From: Helopsaltes ochotensis
Taxonomy: Eukaryota > Chordata > Aves > Passeriformes > Locustellidae
Reading direction: 5' to 3'
Length of the DNA stretch: 64,000 nt
NCBI GenBank assembly: GCA_013400155.1
Contig: VXBM01000009.1
Span: 1,311,266 to 1,375,265 of the forward strand
The notes below the pieces were generated by a model. It ran no database searches. It had not been told where the DNA came from and saw only the letters and a list, made by a program, of their open reading frames with translations. A program made the translations under genes and the position numbers. This document shows, piece by piece, positions 1-10,300 of the stretch (the stretch's first letter is position 1; every line of letters starts with the position of its first letter).

Positions 1-1614
1 CAGACAATCTCAACGTATTCACTCTTTCCATTCTAAGCCTGAGGAACTAGGAAAATACAGAAGAACAAGACCACCATTTATTCTGATAATGTATGGCCTC
101 ATAAACCCCAACTTCCATAAATCATAAAACTTTTTCATGTCAGAATTCTCTAGAATACCCTTTTCTTACAAATTTAAAAGCCTGCTCCTCAAAAGCAGAG
201 TTGCTTCAATGACATTAGTTTCTCACATTTGAATGAAACTTTTTTTATAAATTAAGTGAATTTCAAAGGTTATTTGGCATCACGTAAAATAACACTTCTT
301 CTAAAAGAAATGTAAACCTTTCTGCAAAATTCTGGAACTGACAATAGACACTACACATTTTTCTCCACTTATATGTAATTTCTGTAGCAAGCTCCAACCT
401 ACAACGTGCTTTCTGTAGATAAAATTACCAATTTCAGTAATATTCATATTTGTATAATGAACTATTGTAATCAAGTCCAACTATGCTGTTTTAGGCAAGA
501 CATCATATGATCACTTTCATACAAGCAATCGATGTTTCAGAAAGTTTTCTTTTACCACACTATTACCACAAAAACTTTATTCCAGTACATCGGTGTAGAG
601 ACTGTAAACCTCTTAATTATACAGTCAATTTATTAATTATGTATATTCGTTCTTCTGTTAAAATTGTTATTTGACTTATTTTTCCTTTGTATATTTATTC
701 ACTCTTACAATTATCAAGATTGTTGATATCCTCTCTCAACTTTCATTAGAATGAATAGTTGTGAAACTTTCCAAGGTCCACTTATAAGGCTGAGTTTCTG
801 GTTTTCTTTATTATTTCTTGCACTTTTCTCTTTACTCCTGTTTGATCCTAAATTTCTTTCACTGATACAAGATTTGTTGTATATTACAGTTCAGATCTCC
901 TCCTTGTCTCACTAGTCCAATTTGCATGTCATCTAATGCATCCTAATCCTAGTCTCTAATAGCAGTATCTCATTATTTTCTTAAATGCAAAATTCAGCAG
1001 TGTATCTTTAATGTTTTTGTCCACGATTAAGGAATGTAGTAATGAAAAGTGTGCAATGACTTTGCCTAATTCACCCTTCTCTCCATTAAAAAAAATATTA
1101 AAAAATTCAATTTCCAGCTGTCTTGTAGTCAATTCCTAACTTATAATTTTGGTATTAACACACCCCTTCACTGAATCTGTTGATGATTTTAGAGCCCTTC
1201 AAACTCTCTTAACAATTCAGCTAAAGCTTGGTATGTTAAACAAGGCATTTATAATTATTTCATGAACTCTTCTGCAAAGCCATATGAATTAATCAATGGG
1301 GTTTGTTATAAATATTTGATCAACTCTGACAAAAGGGTAAGAAACACAGAGGGTGCAGATATATGTTGAAGAGGTCTGCAGCTCAGAAATGCTGGGGAAC
1401 ACCCCTCCTTTTATTTGTTCCATAAACTCCCACAGGATTCCAATTCCTGTGTCCATGTGCATTACCAAGAATCAAGATCCTGTAAATTGTTCATTAGAGT
1501 TGGGATCTCTTCTTTTTGCTTTTTAAGGCATGTCTGTGTGCTGTTCAGCAACCAGCCTTGCAGCCTCTCCTGGAACACAACACAAGTACTGCTGAACGTG
1601 ATCCGATCTCTCAC

Positions 1615-1684
1615 CACTTGACCAAACCTCCCTGCTTTGCAATCTTACACTGACAAATGCCCCGTTAGCTATTACCCCGCTCTT
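1615..1684 (-). other. Candidate minus-strand internal exon (possible KBTBD3 5' exon)
   Basis: Read on the - strand, a long T-rich tract ending in TTTTTTCCAG stands just before 1684, a strong acceptor. A donor-like GTG|GTGAGAG follows at 1615/1614. The 70 bases between are richer in GC than the surroundings and contain no stop in one frame. If KBTBD3 starts at the CpG island, a small non-coding exon here would fit. No transcript evidence is available and splice-like pairs arise by chance, so this is a weak call. Confidence 0.2.
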
Positions 1685-2184
1685 CTGGAAAAAAGAAACA
1701 AAAAACAACAAACCGACAATTAGTTGACAAAGACAACTGAAAACAATCCCAAAACTAAACTCCCCTAGAGTTAATAGTTAAACGTTTGCCCTGGCTTATT
1801 TTTCTTGTAACAAACACAAGGCCAGTTGGCTGCTACAGTGAAAACTGATACAAACTTCACAGTTATTAAGGTCAACCCCATACAACACGTGTGGAGAACA
1901 TATATGTACCTCTCAAAACCATCTGTACAGGTCTCCAGTTGAGGGGCCAGGCATCCTGCATGCCTGACAGTCCAGTGGCAAGCAATGGCCAGGCTGTGTA
2001 GGGCCACAGAGCAGCAGCAGCTGAACAGAAGGCTGGGGATAGTAAGCTACTTTTGGTCATTACAATGGATGAAATAAGGGACCACCTGGATGCTCTGAGG
2101 GTAACGGCATTCTTATGATCTGTCACAAAATCCATTAATAAGGGCCCAGACCTCATTAGCTGTGCTGTTTATAAGACCCCTCTG

Positions 2185-2265
2185 TCATAGAAGCAGAGAG
2201 TGATTTGGGTTGGAAGGGCCGTAAGGGATCACCCAGTTGCAACCCTTTGCGAGTTTTAACACTGA
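2185..2265 (-). repeat. CR1 LINE 3'-end fragment
   Basis: The stretch with 'tgatttgggttggaagggc' followed by a degenerate 'gatcacccagttgcaaccc' is the reverse complement of the conserved CR1 3' end, so the element lies in minus orientation. It is diverged and truncated, and fades out after about 2265. Recognition is from memory of the CR1 consensus. Confidence 0.7.
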
Positions 2266-3712
2266 CCTTTTCCCAAGACACTACGGGACAGAGCAGGCTA
2301 CAACACAACGAGCTCATTGACCCAGATGCCAAGTAACCACACCAAGAACTCTGATGAGACCACAGTCAAAATATGAGATATACACACATTCCTCTTAGTA
2401 TCTAAGCATTGGTAAAAAGCTACAAGAAAGTGTTTAACTGACCTTAATTACATGCAAACAGCTGCCAAAACCTCACTGAATTTCCAGTGGAACTTTGCAA
2501 TGCTAACACTCCCTTTCCAAAGATATATGGCGGACATAAGATACTTATGATTGTCTTTTAGTTAGCACCATCAACAATCCTTCTTAAGTGTTCTTTTAGT
2601 TCTGTATCTAGAAGATACTGAAATGTGTAATTTATTTTCTTATACCTTTCCTTTGGAAAATCCAAATGACCTTTAGACTATGAATTTAATAACCTGGATG
2701 TATGTTGAATCCTAGATATTATACTAGAAGACTATAAACACAGCATACTGTTAAACTCACAAGGGAGACTAAAAACTTTCAAGACATTTTCAGAACATAC
2801 AGGCATACACTAAAATCATAACCACTGCAATACACCGCCTAGAAATGATTCTCACATCCATCCCACCAGATCAGAAAGAGCAAAGCAAACAGAACTGTTA
2901 AGTGACCTTTGAGCAGAGATGAACTTTTGTTTGTGCAGAATCTGTTGTAGAAAGCACTGATCAGAACATACATAATGTACGTATATTAATAAACACTTTT
3001 GAAAAGATTTTGCTAAACCAACAGTCCAAACAGCCTGCAACTGGTAAATAAAATGGTTACAGAAGTTTAAATATGCCAATGAAGTTGAGAATGGTGGAAG
3101 ATGTACAATTATTTCTTAGTGAATAACCCCAGAAAAAATATCAAACTAGGGAGAGGATGTGTAATAATAGTGAGGCATGAACACACAGATGAGGGTCCAG
3201 AAAGACAGTGGCAAAGACACCAAACTGTTTGATCACTTCATAATAGTGAAATAAAAATATATTTACAAATATCTGTGACTTCGAAATAGCCTAGGGAATT
3301 CTGTTTTGTGGAAGTACTGAGCACACATAAGTATGACACACATGGCTCAGCTGGTACTTTGCCAGGAAAAGCCCCTTAGGGCCATGCCTGTCTCACAATA
3401 AACAGGACCAAACCCTTGGAAGGGGACTGAGGCTTGAGACTGTACCCAGTTCAAGGGAGTGGCCATTCAGAAATTACAAGTAACACAGTACAGGCAGACA
3501 TTCTCTCCTCTTCCAACACAGCTGGTAAAACCAGTCTAAACTGAACCCTGATTTGGTACTTTATTATTTACAAACAATTGTAAAACAATCTATATACTTT
3601 TATCTGAAAGCACAATACAGCTGTGCTACAGCACTCAACAATTAAAAAAATTTAAATCTTCATAGCAGGTATCTTATGAGAAATAAATTGTTCTTCAATG
3701 GAACATTACATT

Positions 3713-3770
3713 TATTTTATATATATATTATATATATATAATTATATATTATTATATATATATTATATAT
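3713..3770. repeat. AT-rich simple repeat
   Basis: An almost pure A/T tract made of imperfect TA dinucleotide runs separated by TTA interruptions. It is palindromic on a local scale and likely to be length-polymorphic. Confidence 0.9.
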
Positions 3771-4608
3771 CCCAGCTTGGATAGTATGTCTTACTAGGGA
3801 GCAGGATTTTAAAAAGGGAAATCTAAGAGCTGGAATTTTATAGAACACTTTATGTGCCTAGGATGAAAGAATTAAGCACAGTGATGAAGAAATTTTACAG
3901 ATTTCTCTAGAGAACTTTCACGGTTTTTTTCATACAAAACTTAACTGTGCATAAATATACATTTTGAAAAGATTGAGATCAGCATTATAAGATCTAATAT
4001 TAAAAGTATTATATTATTGAGTCTACTGCATACCCATCAAGATGATTTGCTATTTGCCTTCCTTGTCCATTCAAAAGGAGAGAAATTAATGACTTGTTAT
4101 TAAGTTTTAAAGACACCACTCTACACTATGCATCTAATTTAACATTCACTAAGACAAGTATGAGTGGAACAGGTATCTGTTAGGATTTGGTGACACTTCT
4201 AATTGCTGACTAAAGAGCAAGAGTGGTTTAAAAAGTAATTAGACTATAAATACTGAGTACAAGTTCTGTGCTTTTATATTCCATTAATGCATTGATTGTC
4301 ACTGATTGCCTAAGATTGAAAACACTAAGAGAATTCCAAGTTTCTGCCTGGAAATTTCAAAGCAACTGATTCTCACAGGTTTTTCATAAATAACTGAACT
4401 TCAAAGAAAAAATAATATTCAGTCAATTATTCTAGGACAAGAAAAAATGCATAGGACATTTTGAGACATTTAATCCACAAAAACAACATTTATCAATAAT
4501 AAATGTTGAGATAGTATTCTCAGACGGAAAGGTGACATAGAGACTTTAAAGGTTTGTGTTCTTTAGAAGTGATAAAAAAAAATCAACATGGAAAAAAAGC
4601 CAGCATGG

Positions 4609-4659
4609 TACCAGTAGGAAGTAAGGAAATTACTAAGGAAATTACCAGTAGGAAGTAAG
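4609..4659. repeat. Tandem duplication with 17-bp identical ends
   Basis: The 17-mer 'taccagtaggaagtaag' occurs at 4609-4625 and again at 4643-4659, a 34-bp offset. The spacer also repeats 'aggaaattac', so the unit looks like a small slippage duplication. Confidence 0.8.
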
Positions 4660-6579
4660 AAAACACTAATTCTTGGAAGCATTCCAAAAGTGGAAGATTC
4701 CCACTCTGCAAGCAGTGATCATTAAATGCATGTTCCCTGACAAACACACGAACCCATTAAGATAAAGCAGTAATCACTTCAAACAAGTAAAACCAGCTGG
4801 ATTCTATCCTAAAAATTACATTTCTCCAATTCATCAAGCTACTTTACAAATTATTTTCTTAGCCAAAAAAGATCAAGAACTGTGATTTTAATTTTCAGAA
4901 AAAATGGAATTAAAATAACATACTGTACTTCTAATTCTGGTGAAAATACCTGCAAATTCTGTAAAAGAAAATGACAGCTTTTAATGGCCTCTGTAGTCTG
5001 TCATTTCTGTATGTGATTAAAATGTGGGGTTTTTTTTCAAAACATGCATGCAATGTTGAGAATCTTTAGAGAATAATTTAGCATGCCTTTTTACAATAGC
5101 ATGTTTTACTTAGAATAAAGATGTGGGTTCGTATTGAATACATCCATAATTATATGACATATTATACAGTGCTACTTGAGCTTCAATTTGTATTTACACA
5201 CAAAGCTCATTAAAAAAAAAAAAAAGATCCACTAGTGAAAAAACTGCTACATTTAAATCTCCTAAGTAGAGAGCATGGACAAGCCAAACCTATCAATCTA
5301 ACCAGATGGGGTTTTTTGGAACTAGGCAAGATCCACAATCCATTAGTATTATCATCTATCAGTAACTAAATATACAAAAGGCCACAATTTCCTCTTCAAA
5401 GTGCACAGAATACCAAGTCTGAAATATAAGCCTCAGCTACAGTTTGATATTGGTGAAGAGCATTTTCCTGGGGTTTTTTCTTGACTGTGTTATATCTTCC
5501 TCTGCTGTCAGTTAACTTTGCTAAGGGTTTGGATAATGCGTAAGATTATGCCATTCCTTGCTTCATTAAATCATGAAGAAAAGTAAGAATAATATTTTGA
5601 AATAAGTCAAATACCCAACTGATTCCCTGATTAAACATTTGTTTATGCAATGTTACTTCCGTGTTTAAAATATTTTGCAATGGCCAATCTATACTCAGTT
5701 ATAAGTGAGACTTATTCTAGACAAAAAGACCTTCTGGCCTGTGTAGAAACAGCAGCTTTCCATATTAACAGTGAGCTGGCAATGATAAACAACAACAAAA
5801 AAGGAGGATTGTAACAAATACCTACAATAATACAATTTTCAGCATTTTTGCATCATTTGTACATGGTCAATACAGGATGGATATAGTGTCAGTATTTCTA
5901 AAGGCAAGAAACAGAACGACGAGTAGTAAATTTTCAAATAGGCTCTCGTTTTTTAGCTATGGCTCAACTCCAGAACCAAAGGGCAAGCAAATTTATTACT
6001 TTTTGAGTATTTAGAGATGGCCTATAATTGAGGGCACATGGGAATCCTTCCACTTCTGACAACCATTGGAATTCGTAACAGAACAATGAGCACAAGAGGA
6101 TACAAGAGGCTTTTGTTCGGATAGATCCTTAGGAGCCAGAACCCTGCTAGAGTGATGCAGCGTGCTGCATTCGCTCTCGGGACAATCGACTCCTCTTTAT
6201 GGTCGGTAAAAGACAACCAGAGCCCAGCCCGCCCCGACAGCTCTGCCAGAGGCCCGGACGGCTCTCAGCAGGATGAACGCGCTGACGGCAACACCTCAGC
6301 AGGGTGTGCTGATGGCAGGGGCGGGCCGAGCATCACCTGTCCTCAACGGGACGCGCTGCCACCAAAAACCATCGCCGCCCTTCCCCTCCCCCCGAGGCCA
6401 CCACCACCTCCCTGTGCCGCACAGGGCCGAGGGAGGTAGAATTTAGCGGGCAACTACGTTCTTTGTGCCACGGCCAGGCTTGCCAGTCGCCCCCGCCTGA
6501 CGGGCCCCAAGCCCGCAGCAGCGGCGGCCATCACCGCCGCCCCCCGCGCCGGGGGAGGGCAGGGGCACCCGCGCCCCGA

Positions 6580-6590
6580 CTGCGCATGCT
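6580..6590. promoter_or_regulatory. NRF1-like site
   Basis: The core 'tgcgcatgct' is close to the palindromic NRF1 site and lies inside the CpG island. NRF1 drives many nuclear genes with mitochondrial roles, which would suit an enzyme that modifies the mitochondrial acyl carrier protein. Binding itself is inferred. Confidence 0.5.
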
Positions 6591-6800
6591 CAGGCCGCCC
6601 GCGCCTGCGCCCCGCGGCGCCTCCGTTCATTCTAAGGGAGGACTAATTCTGACAGGACGGGCGGGATGGGGCAAAGGGATCCCCTTCTCTCACAGCGCGA
6701 CCCGGCCGCGACATGCGGCTCTCTCCGCCACTGCCGCCTCTCCGCAGGCGGCGAAGCGCCAGTCCCCCCTGAGCGCTCCCTCCGAGCAGCGCGCACCCAC

Positions 6801-6960
6801 CTGCAGCCAACACCCGCAGCTCACCGACCGGTCTGGCCCACCTTCCGCAGCAGCCGCGCCAGCAGATTGGCTCCTTCCGGCGTCACTCTCCTGCTTCTTG
6901 CACTGGGAATGGCTGCGCTGGCCGCCACTCCAGGTGAGAGCCCGCCCATCTCCCTGAGAG
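6801..6960 (-). other. Candidate first exon of KBTBD3 (minus strand)
   Basis: On the - strand a good donor, CTGCAG|GTGGGT, is found with the exon ending at 6801; a second one, TCG|GTGAGC, lies about 30 bases upstream of it on that strand. The stretch sits in the CpG island at the distance expected for a head-to-head partner of AASDHPPT. The 5' limit of 6960 is a guess. No protein-coding content is claimed: in vertebrates the KBTBD3 coding sequence lies in later exons. Confidence 0.25.
6866..6886. promoter_or_regulatory. Inverted CCAAT box, ETS-like and CRE-half-like cluster
   Basis: ATTGG at 6866-6870 (inverted CCAAT, NF-Y type) is followed by TTCCGG at 6875-6880 (ETS/GABP core) and CGTCAC at 6881-6886. 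The tight cluster is characteristic of CpG-island core promoters and probably marks the start region for one or both directions. Confidence 0.5.
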
Positions 6961-7072
6961 GGTTCCACTCTGACGGCACCGCGGGTGCAGCTCCGCCGCA
7001 GGCACCGCCTTTCCCCTGATAGGTCGCTACCTGGCGCATTCTGCTGTCACTCACAGGGCGCTCTGACATCGG

Positions 7073-7101
7073 ATTGGTCAATGCCCTTGGGGGCGGGGCC
7101 C
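7073..7101. promoter_or_regulatory. Inverted CCAAT box and GC box upstream of AASDHPPT
   Basis: ATTGG at 7073-7077 lies 77 bases before the upstream ATG. A run with 'gggggcggggcc' around 7089-7100 is a classical Sp1/KLF GC box. These are the closest recognisable proximal elements to the + strand start. Confidence 0.55.
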
Positions 7102-7151
7102 TCCGTGCTTCCCGCACGCCGATAGGCTCCCGCCGGGCCCGAGGGGGCGGC

Positions 7152-7161
7152 TGATGGCGGC
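7152..7161 (+). promoter_or_regulatory. YY1-like element overlapping the upstream ATG
   Basis: The bases around 7154 read 'tgATGGCGGC', a good match to the YY1 core seen just downstream of many housekeeping start sites. It means the ATG at 7154 may be present as a regulatory motif in the 5' UTR, not because it starts translation. Confidence 0.45.
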
Positions 7162-7357
7162 GCGGGGCGGGCTAGCGGGGGGGTGCCGGGAGCGCCGGGA
7201 GCGCGACCGGGCCATGGGCAGCGTGCGCTGGGCCTTCCCCTGCGGCGCCTGGCGGCCCCGCCGCCGCGAGTGGCTGCTGGCCGCGCAGCTGGTGCAGCCC
7301 GAGGAGAAGGAGCGCATCGGCCAGTTTGTCTTTGCCCGCGATGCCAAAGCCGCCTTG
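7154..7357 (+). CDS. AASDHPPT: AASDHPPT coding exon 1, with optional 20-residue N-terminal extension
   Basis: From the ATG at 7214 it encodes 48 residues beginning MGSVRWAFPCG and ending ARDAKAAL, the N-terminal sub-domain with the CoA-contacting Arg in EEKERIG. An in-frame ATG at 7154 would add MAARGGLAGGCRERRERDRA, arginine-rich and unlike the human N-terminus. Its context has C at -3, whereas 7214 has G at -3 and G at +4 (GCCATGG). The exon ends in phase 0 at TTG|GTACAT, an unusually weak donor. Reading through it gives a short out-of-family tail that stops at 7489. Confidence 0.93.
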
Positions 7358-10300
7358 GTACATGGGGAGAGGGGACGCGGTTGTCTCTCTGCACAGTCAG
7401 CGCTGCCCAAATTCCTGATTTTTCCTAGGAAAACGTGCCCTGCAAGGGCATTTCAGGGATGTAAAGCTAAAGGAGAAGCCTTGTATTAAGATCTGAAGCT
7501 CTGCCTCACTGAGGAGCAAAGAGGGACGGCATACTGCTGTCAGTAGTTATTCTGAAAGACTTCACAACTTCTAAGTCGTGGTACCAAGTCAGGAGACAAA
7601 ATCAGCGTACCCTGGGACACTGTACATAAGACCATCAGTGTAAAGAGTTGGAAAATAAAGCTGTTTTACGTGATTCAGGTTTTAAATCTCGCCTGGTAAT
7701 ATAGTAATACACTCCTTCTAATTAGTCTGGAAAGAGTTACTCATCACTTTTAGCTGTTGAGTGTTTCATTTAGCACCTAGGAAGTGAATGGATGTAGTGA
7801 ATGGAAAAGATAATTTTACTGTTTAGGGTGGTGTTAAAAAAGCCTTTATTTGTGCCATAAAGTATCATAAATATGGTAGAGTAAGGAACTACTGTGGTTT
7901 GTCTAGGCTGGGACTGTTTTTTGTCTTGTGTTAATTATGCTAATGGCGACAGTGTACTTGATGCTCTGATGAACTCCTTTGCTTAAACTTGCTTGACGCA
8001 GCTTTTATAAATGGGAGAAATTTAAATTATTTGGCTAAAATACACGACTTGTTATCAGCAGTAATAAACCAACATTTTTTAGGCAGGAGATTTTCTAGCA
8101 ACGACATAGCACAATAGTTCTGTATGAATTACTTCCATTTTATTTCATAGGCTGGTCGCCTGCTGATGCGGAAATTAATTTCAGAAGAGCTGTGCATACC
8201 TTGGAATGAAGTACATTTGCAAAGGACATCAAAAGGAAAACCTTTCCTGGCCAATAACTTACTCGGTATCAATTCAAATTACAACTTCAATGTCTCTCAT
8301 CAAGGAGATTATGCAGTCCTTGCAGCTGAGCCTGAGCTTCAAGTTGGCATTGATATTATGAAGACTGATTTACCAGGTAATGCGTTATGGTGACTAAAGT
8401 AGATTCTGCTTTAGTATTTCAGTACTGAACATTTTCACATTTCCCAAAGAACCAATCTGGGTCCCAGAAATTTAGTGTAATTAGAAGAGAGTGTATGAAT
8501 GTATTGTGTATCTGGGATTTCTAACTGTTAAATGCACTCCTCGTTGTTTATTTTGGGGTGCATTGTAGGACAGATATAGATATATTTCTCATTTAAAGAA
8601 GCCGAACCCTGGGAAAATAAGGTCATGAATCCTTCTATCATATGGTCAGTACCAGCATCTGCAGATACTTTAATTATGGATTTGCTGTCTGTGAGGCAGA
8701 AGCAGGGACATCTTTCCAAATAAGGACAATGGGCTTCATCCCCATGAGAACTTCGCAGACTGTGTTACTCAGTTGTCCCATAAATATGGACATTTTATGT
8801 GTCGGCCAACTGGAAAGGCAGATTGTCTATGAATGTGCAGTAATCCTCTGTCAGAGAGGATCATGAGGAGGTACATGAGTCTTGGGAAAACATTAAACTG
8901 TACAAAATTTAGTTATTGGCCGATTTATTTATATGAAATGGCTGTATGGATTAGTGAAGTTCAGGATCAAAATTAGGATTGTAGCAAAGTGTATCTTTAA
9001 GTATAGTTTTATGGAGATCATCTAGTTTGCAAATGTTCACCAGTGCATGACTGGGTTAAAGGAGAAACATACTGGGATTTATGAATCACTGGAAATCTGG
9101 GTTTTTTTCGGAATCTTCCTTAAACATTTAGCCAGATACGACAGTCGTAGTTGTGTTCTTAGAGAATCTTTCTTCACAGTTTTTGGAGTTGCCTGGCATT
9201 TTATGCTACAAAATATTGTGTTGTAAGGCAGAGATTGGATGAACTCTGACTGGATAACTTTCTGTCTGATCACTTTGCACCTTTTTAACGATAACTGCAA
9301 GTATACAAGGGTTTATCTAGGATACACAGAAACTTTGCTGAAATCTGAAGTTCTTTCCTGTGACTTCCAACTGCTGTAGACCCTCACTCTGAACATTGCT
9401 GGTCAGTGTGTGAGGCCACAGGGTAGCCTTTGGAGGATCTTCCACCAGAGCTGTAGTGTGTTTCGTGACAGGAATTGTGTCCAGTGGGTAAGGCTGCTTT
9501 GGTACAGGGGCACCCCTGACAGGACTGCAGCAACACAGGGCCCAGTTAACCAGATTAAGCTTGAAGCTGGTGCCCTTCTCACAGCCCTCTCAGGCAGAGC
9601 AGGCAAGGTGATGTCTTCTCATAGCATCTTGCACACCCTCAGCCTGTTTGCTGGGGGAGCAGAGTTACAGAGAAGGTCTTGATGCTGTGCAAACACTGCT
9701 GATACCGGTGTGGTATCAGCTCCGGGTTAGGCATTGACCTAAAGCACAGCACTCTACAGGCTGCCATGAAAAGGTAACGCCTGGATCCAGCACCCTTGGA
9801 AACACTCTGGTTGGGCTGCCACTGGCATTACCACAAGACTCACTGGTTTTAATTCCTCGTTCCCAAATGTTTCTAGTTTTAGCGGGTAAGTAGTGAAAAT
9901 CAAAACGTTCAAGCATTTGTATTTGAAGCTTTTCTTGGGAAGTGCAAAATTCAAATTTATAGAGAAAAATCGAAAAATTTGTACGTGGAAGTAGGTGTAC
10001 CTTACATCCTCTGCTGGTATTTTAAGCAGCTGTAAATGTAGCTGGCATTTTAAAGGCATGTTGTCAATGTCCAGCTGGCAAGTTTTATAAAGTGTGTTAA
10101 ACTTTATTTCTGAAGTCTAAAGACTAAGTAATATTTAGAGATCTGATACAGACAGGCTTCAGTGTTTTTACCCAGAGAGAGAAAAATGGTGGTTATTTTG
10201 GAGATGCTGCTGATTCCAAAAACTGAACAATGACTCATATGTATTCCTTTTTGTAATTAAAATTTGTATTTTTGAAAAAGAAATAAGATACTAATGGAAA

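Larger units (their letters stand above)
1..6150. other. AT-rich non-coding DNA left of the CpG island
   Basis: No open frame here reaches 100 residues and none resembles a known protein. The stretch holds one CR1 tail (about 2185-2265), an AT dinucleotide-like tract (3713-3770), a short tandem duplication (4609-4659) and a candidate minus-strand exon (1615-1684), described separately. In other vertebrates KBTBD3 is transcribed divergently from AASDHPPT, so this is probably the first intron or introns of KBTBD3 on the - strand. That is an inference from remembered gene order; no KBTBD3 coding sequence (BTB, BACK or kelch) was seen. Confidence 0.5.
6150..7430. promoter_or_regulatory. CpG island, probable bidirectional promoter (AASDHPPT + / KBTBD3 -)
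   Basis: Base composition changes abruptly from AT-rich to GC- and CpG-rich at about 6150 and back at about 7430, covering the first AASDHPPT coding exon. No clear TATA box is visible near the expected starts. The island holds inverted CCAAT boxes (6866 and 7073), an ETS-like site (6875), an NRF1-like site (6580), a GC box (about 7090) and a YY1-like site over the ATG at 7154. This set is typical of housekeeping bidirectional promoters. In human, KBTBD3 and AASDHPPT start head to head a few hundred bases apart (recalled), which agrees with this island serving both. Transcription start sites cannot be placed from sequence alone. Confidence 0.75.

Noticed and set aside
6463..7019. Overlapping plus frames of 164 and 117 codons in the CpG island
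   Set aside because: Long stop-free frames are expected in GC-rich DNA; the translations are low-complexity Pro/Ala/Arg/Ser and resemble no family.
6821..7410. Minus-strand frames of 98-115 codons over the AASDHPPT first exon
   Set aside because: They are shadows of CpG-island and exon 1 sequence on the other strand; no domain and no support.
8528..8866. Short frames on both strands just after exon 2
   Set aside because: They lie in intron 2, lack homology and have no splice logic; exon 2 already ends at a good donor at 8376.
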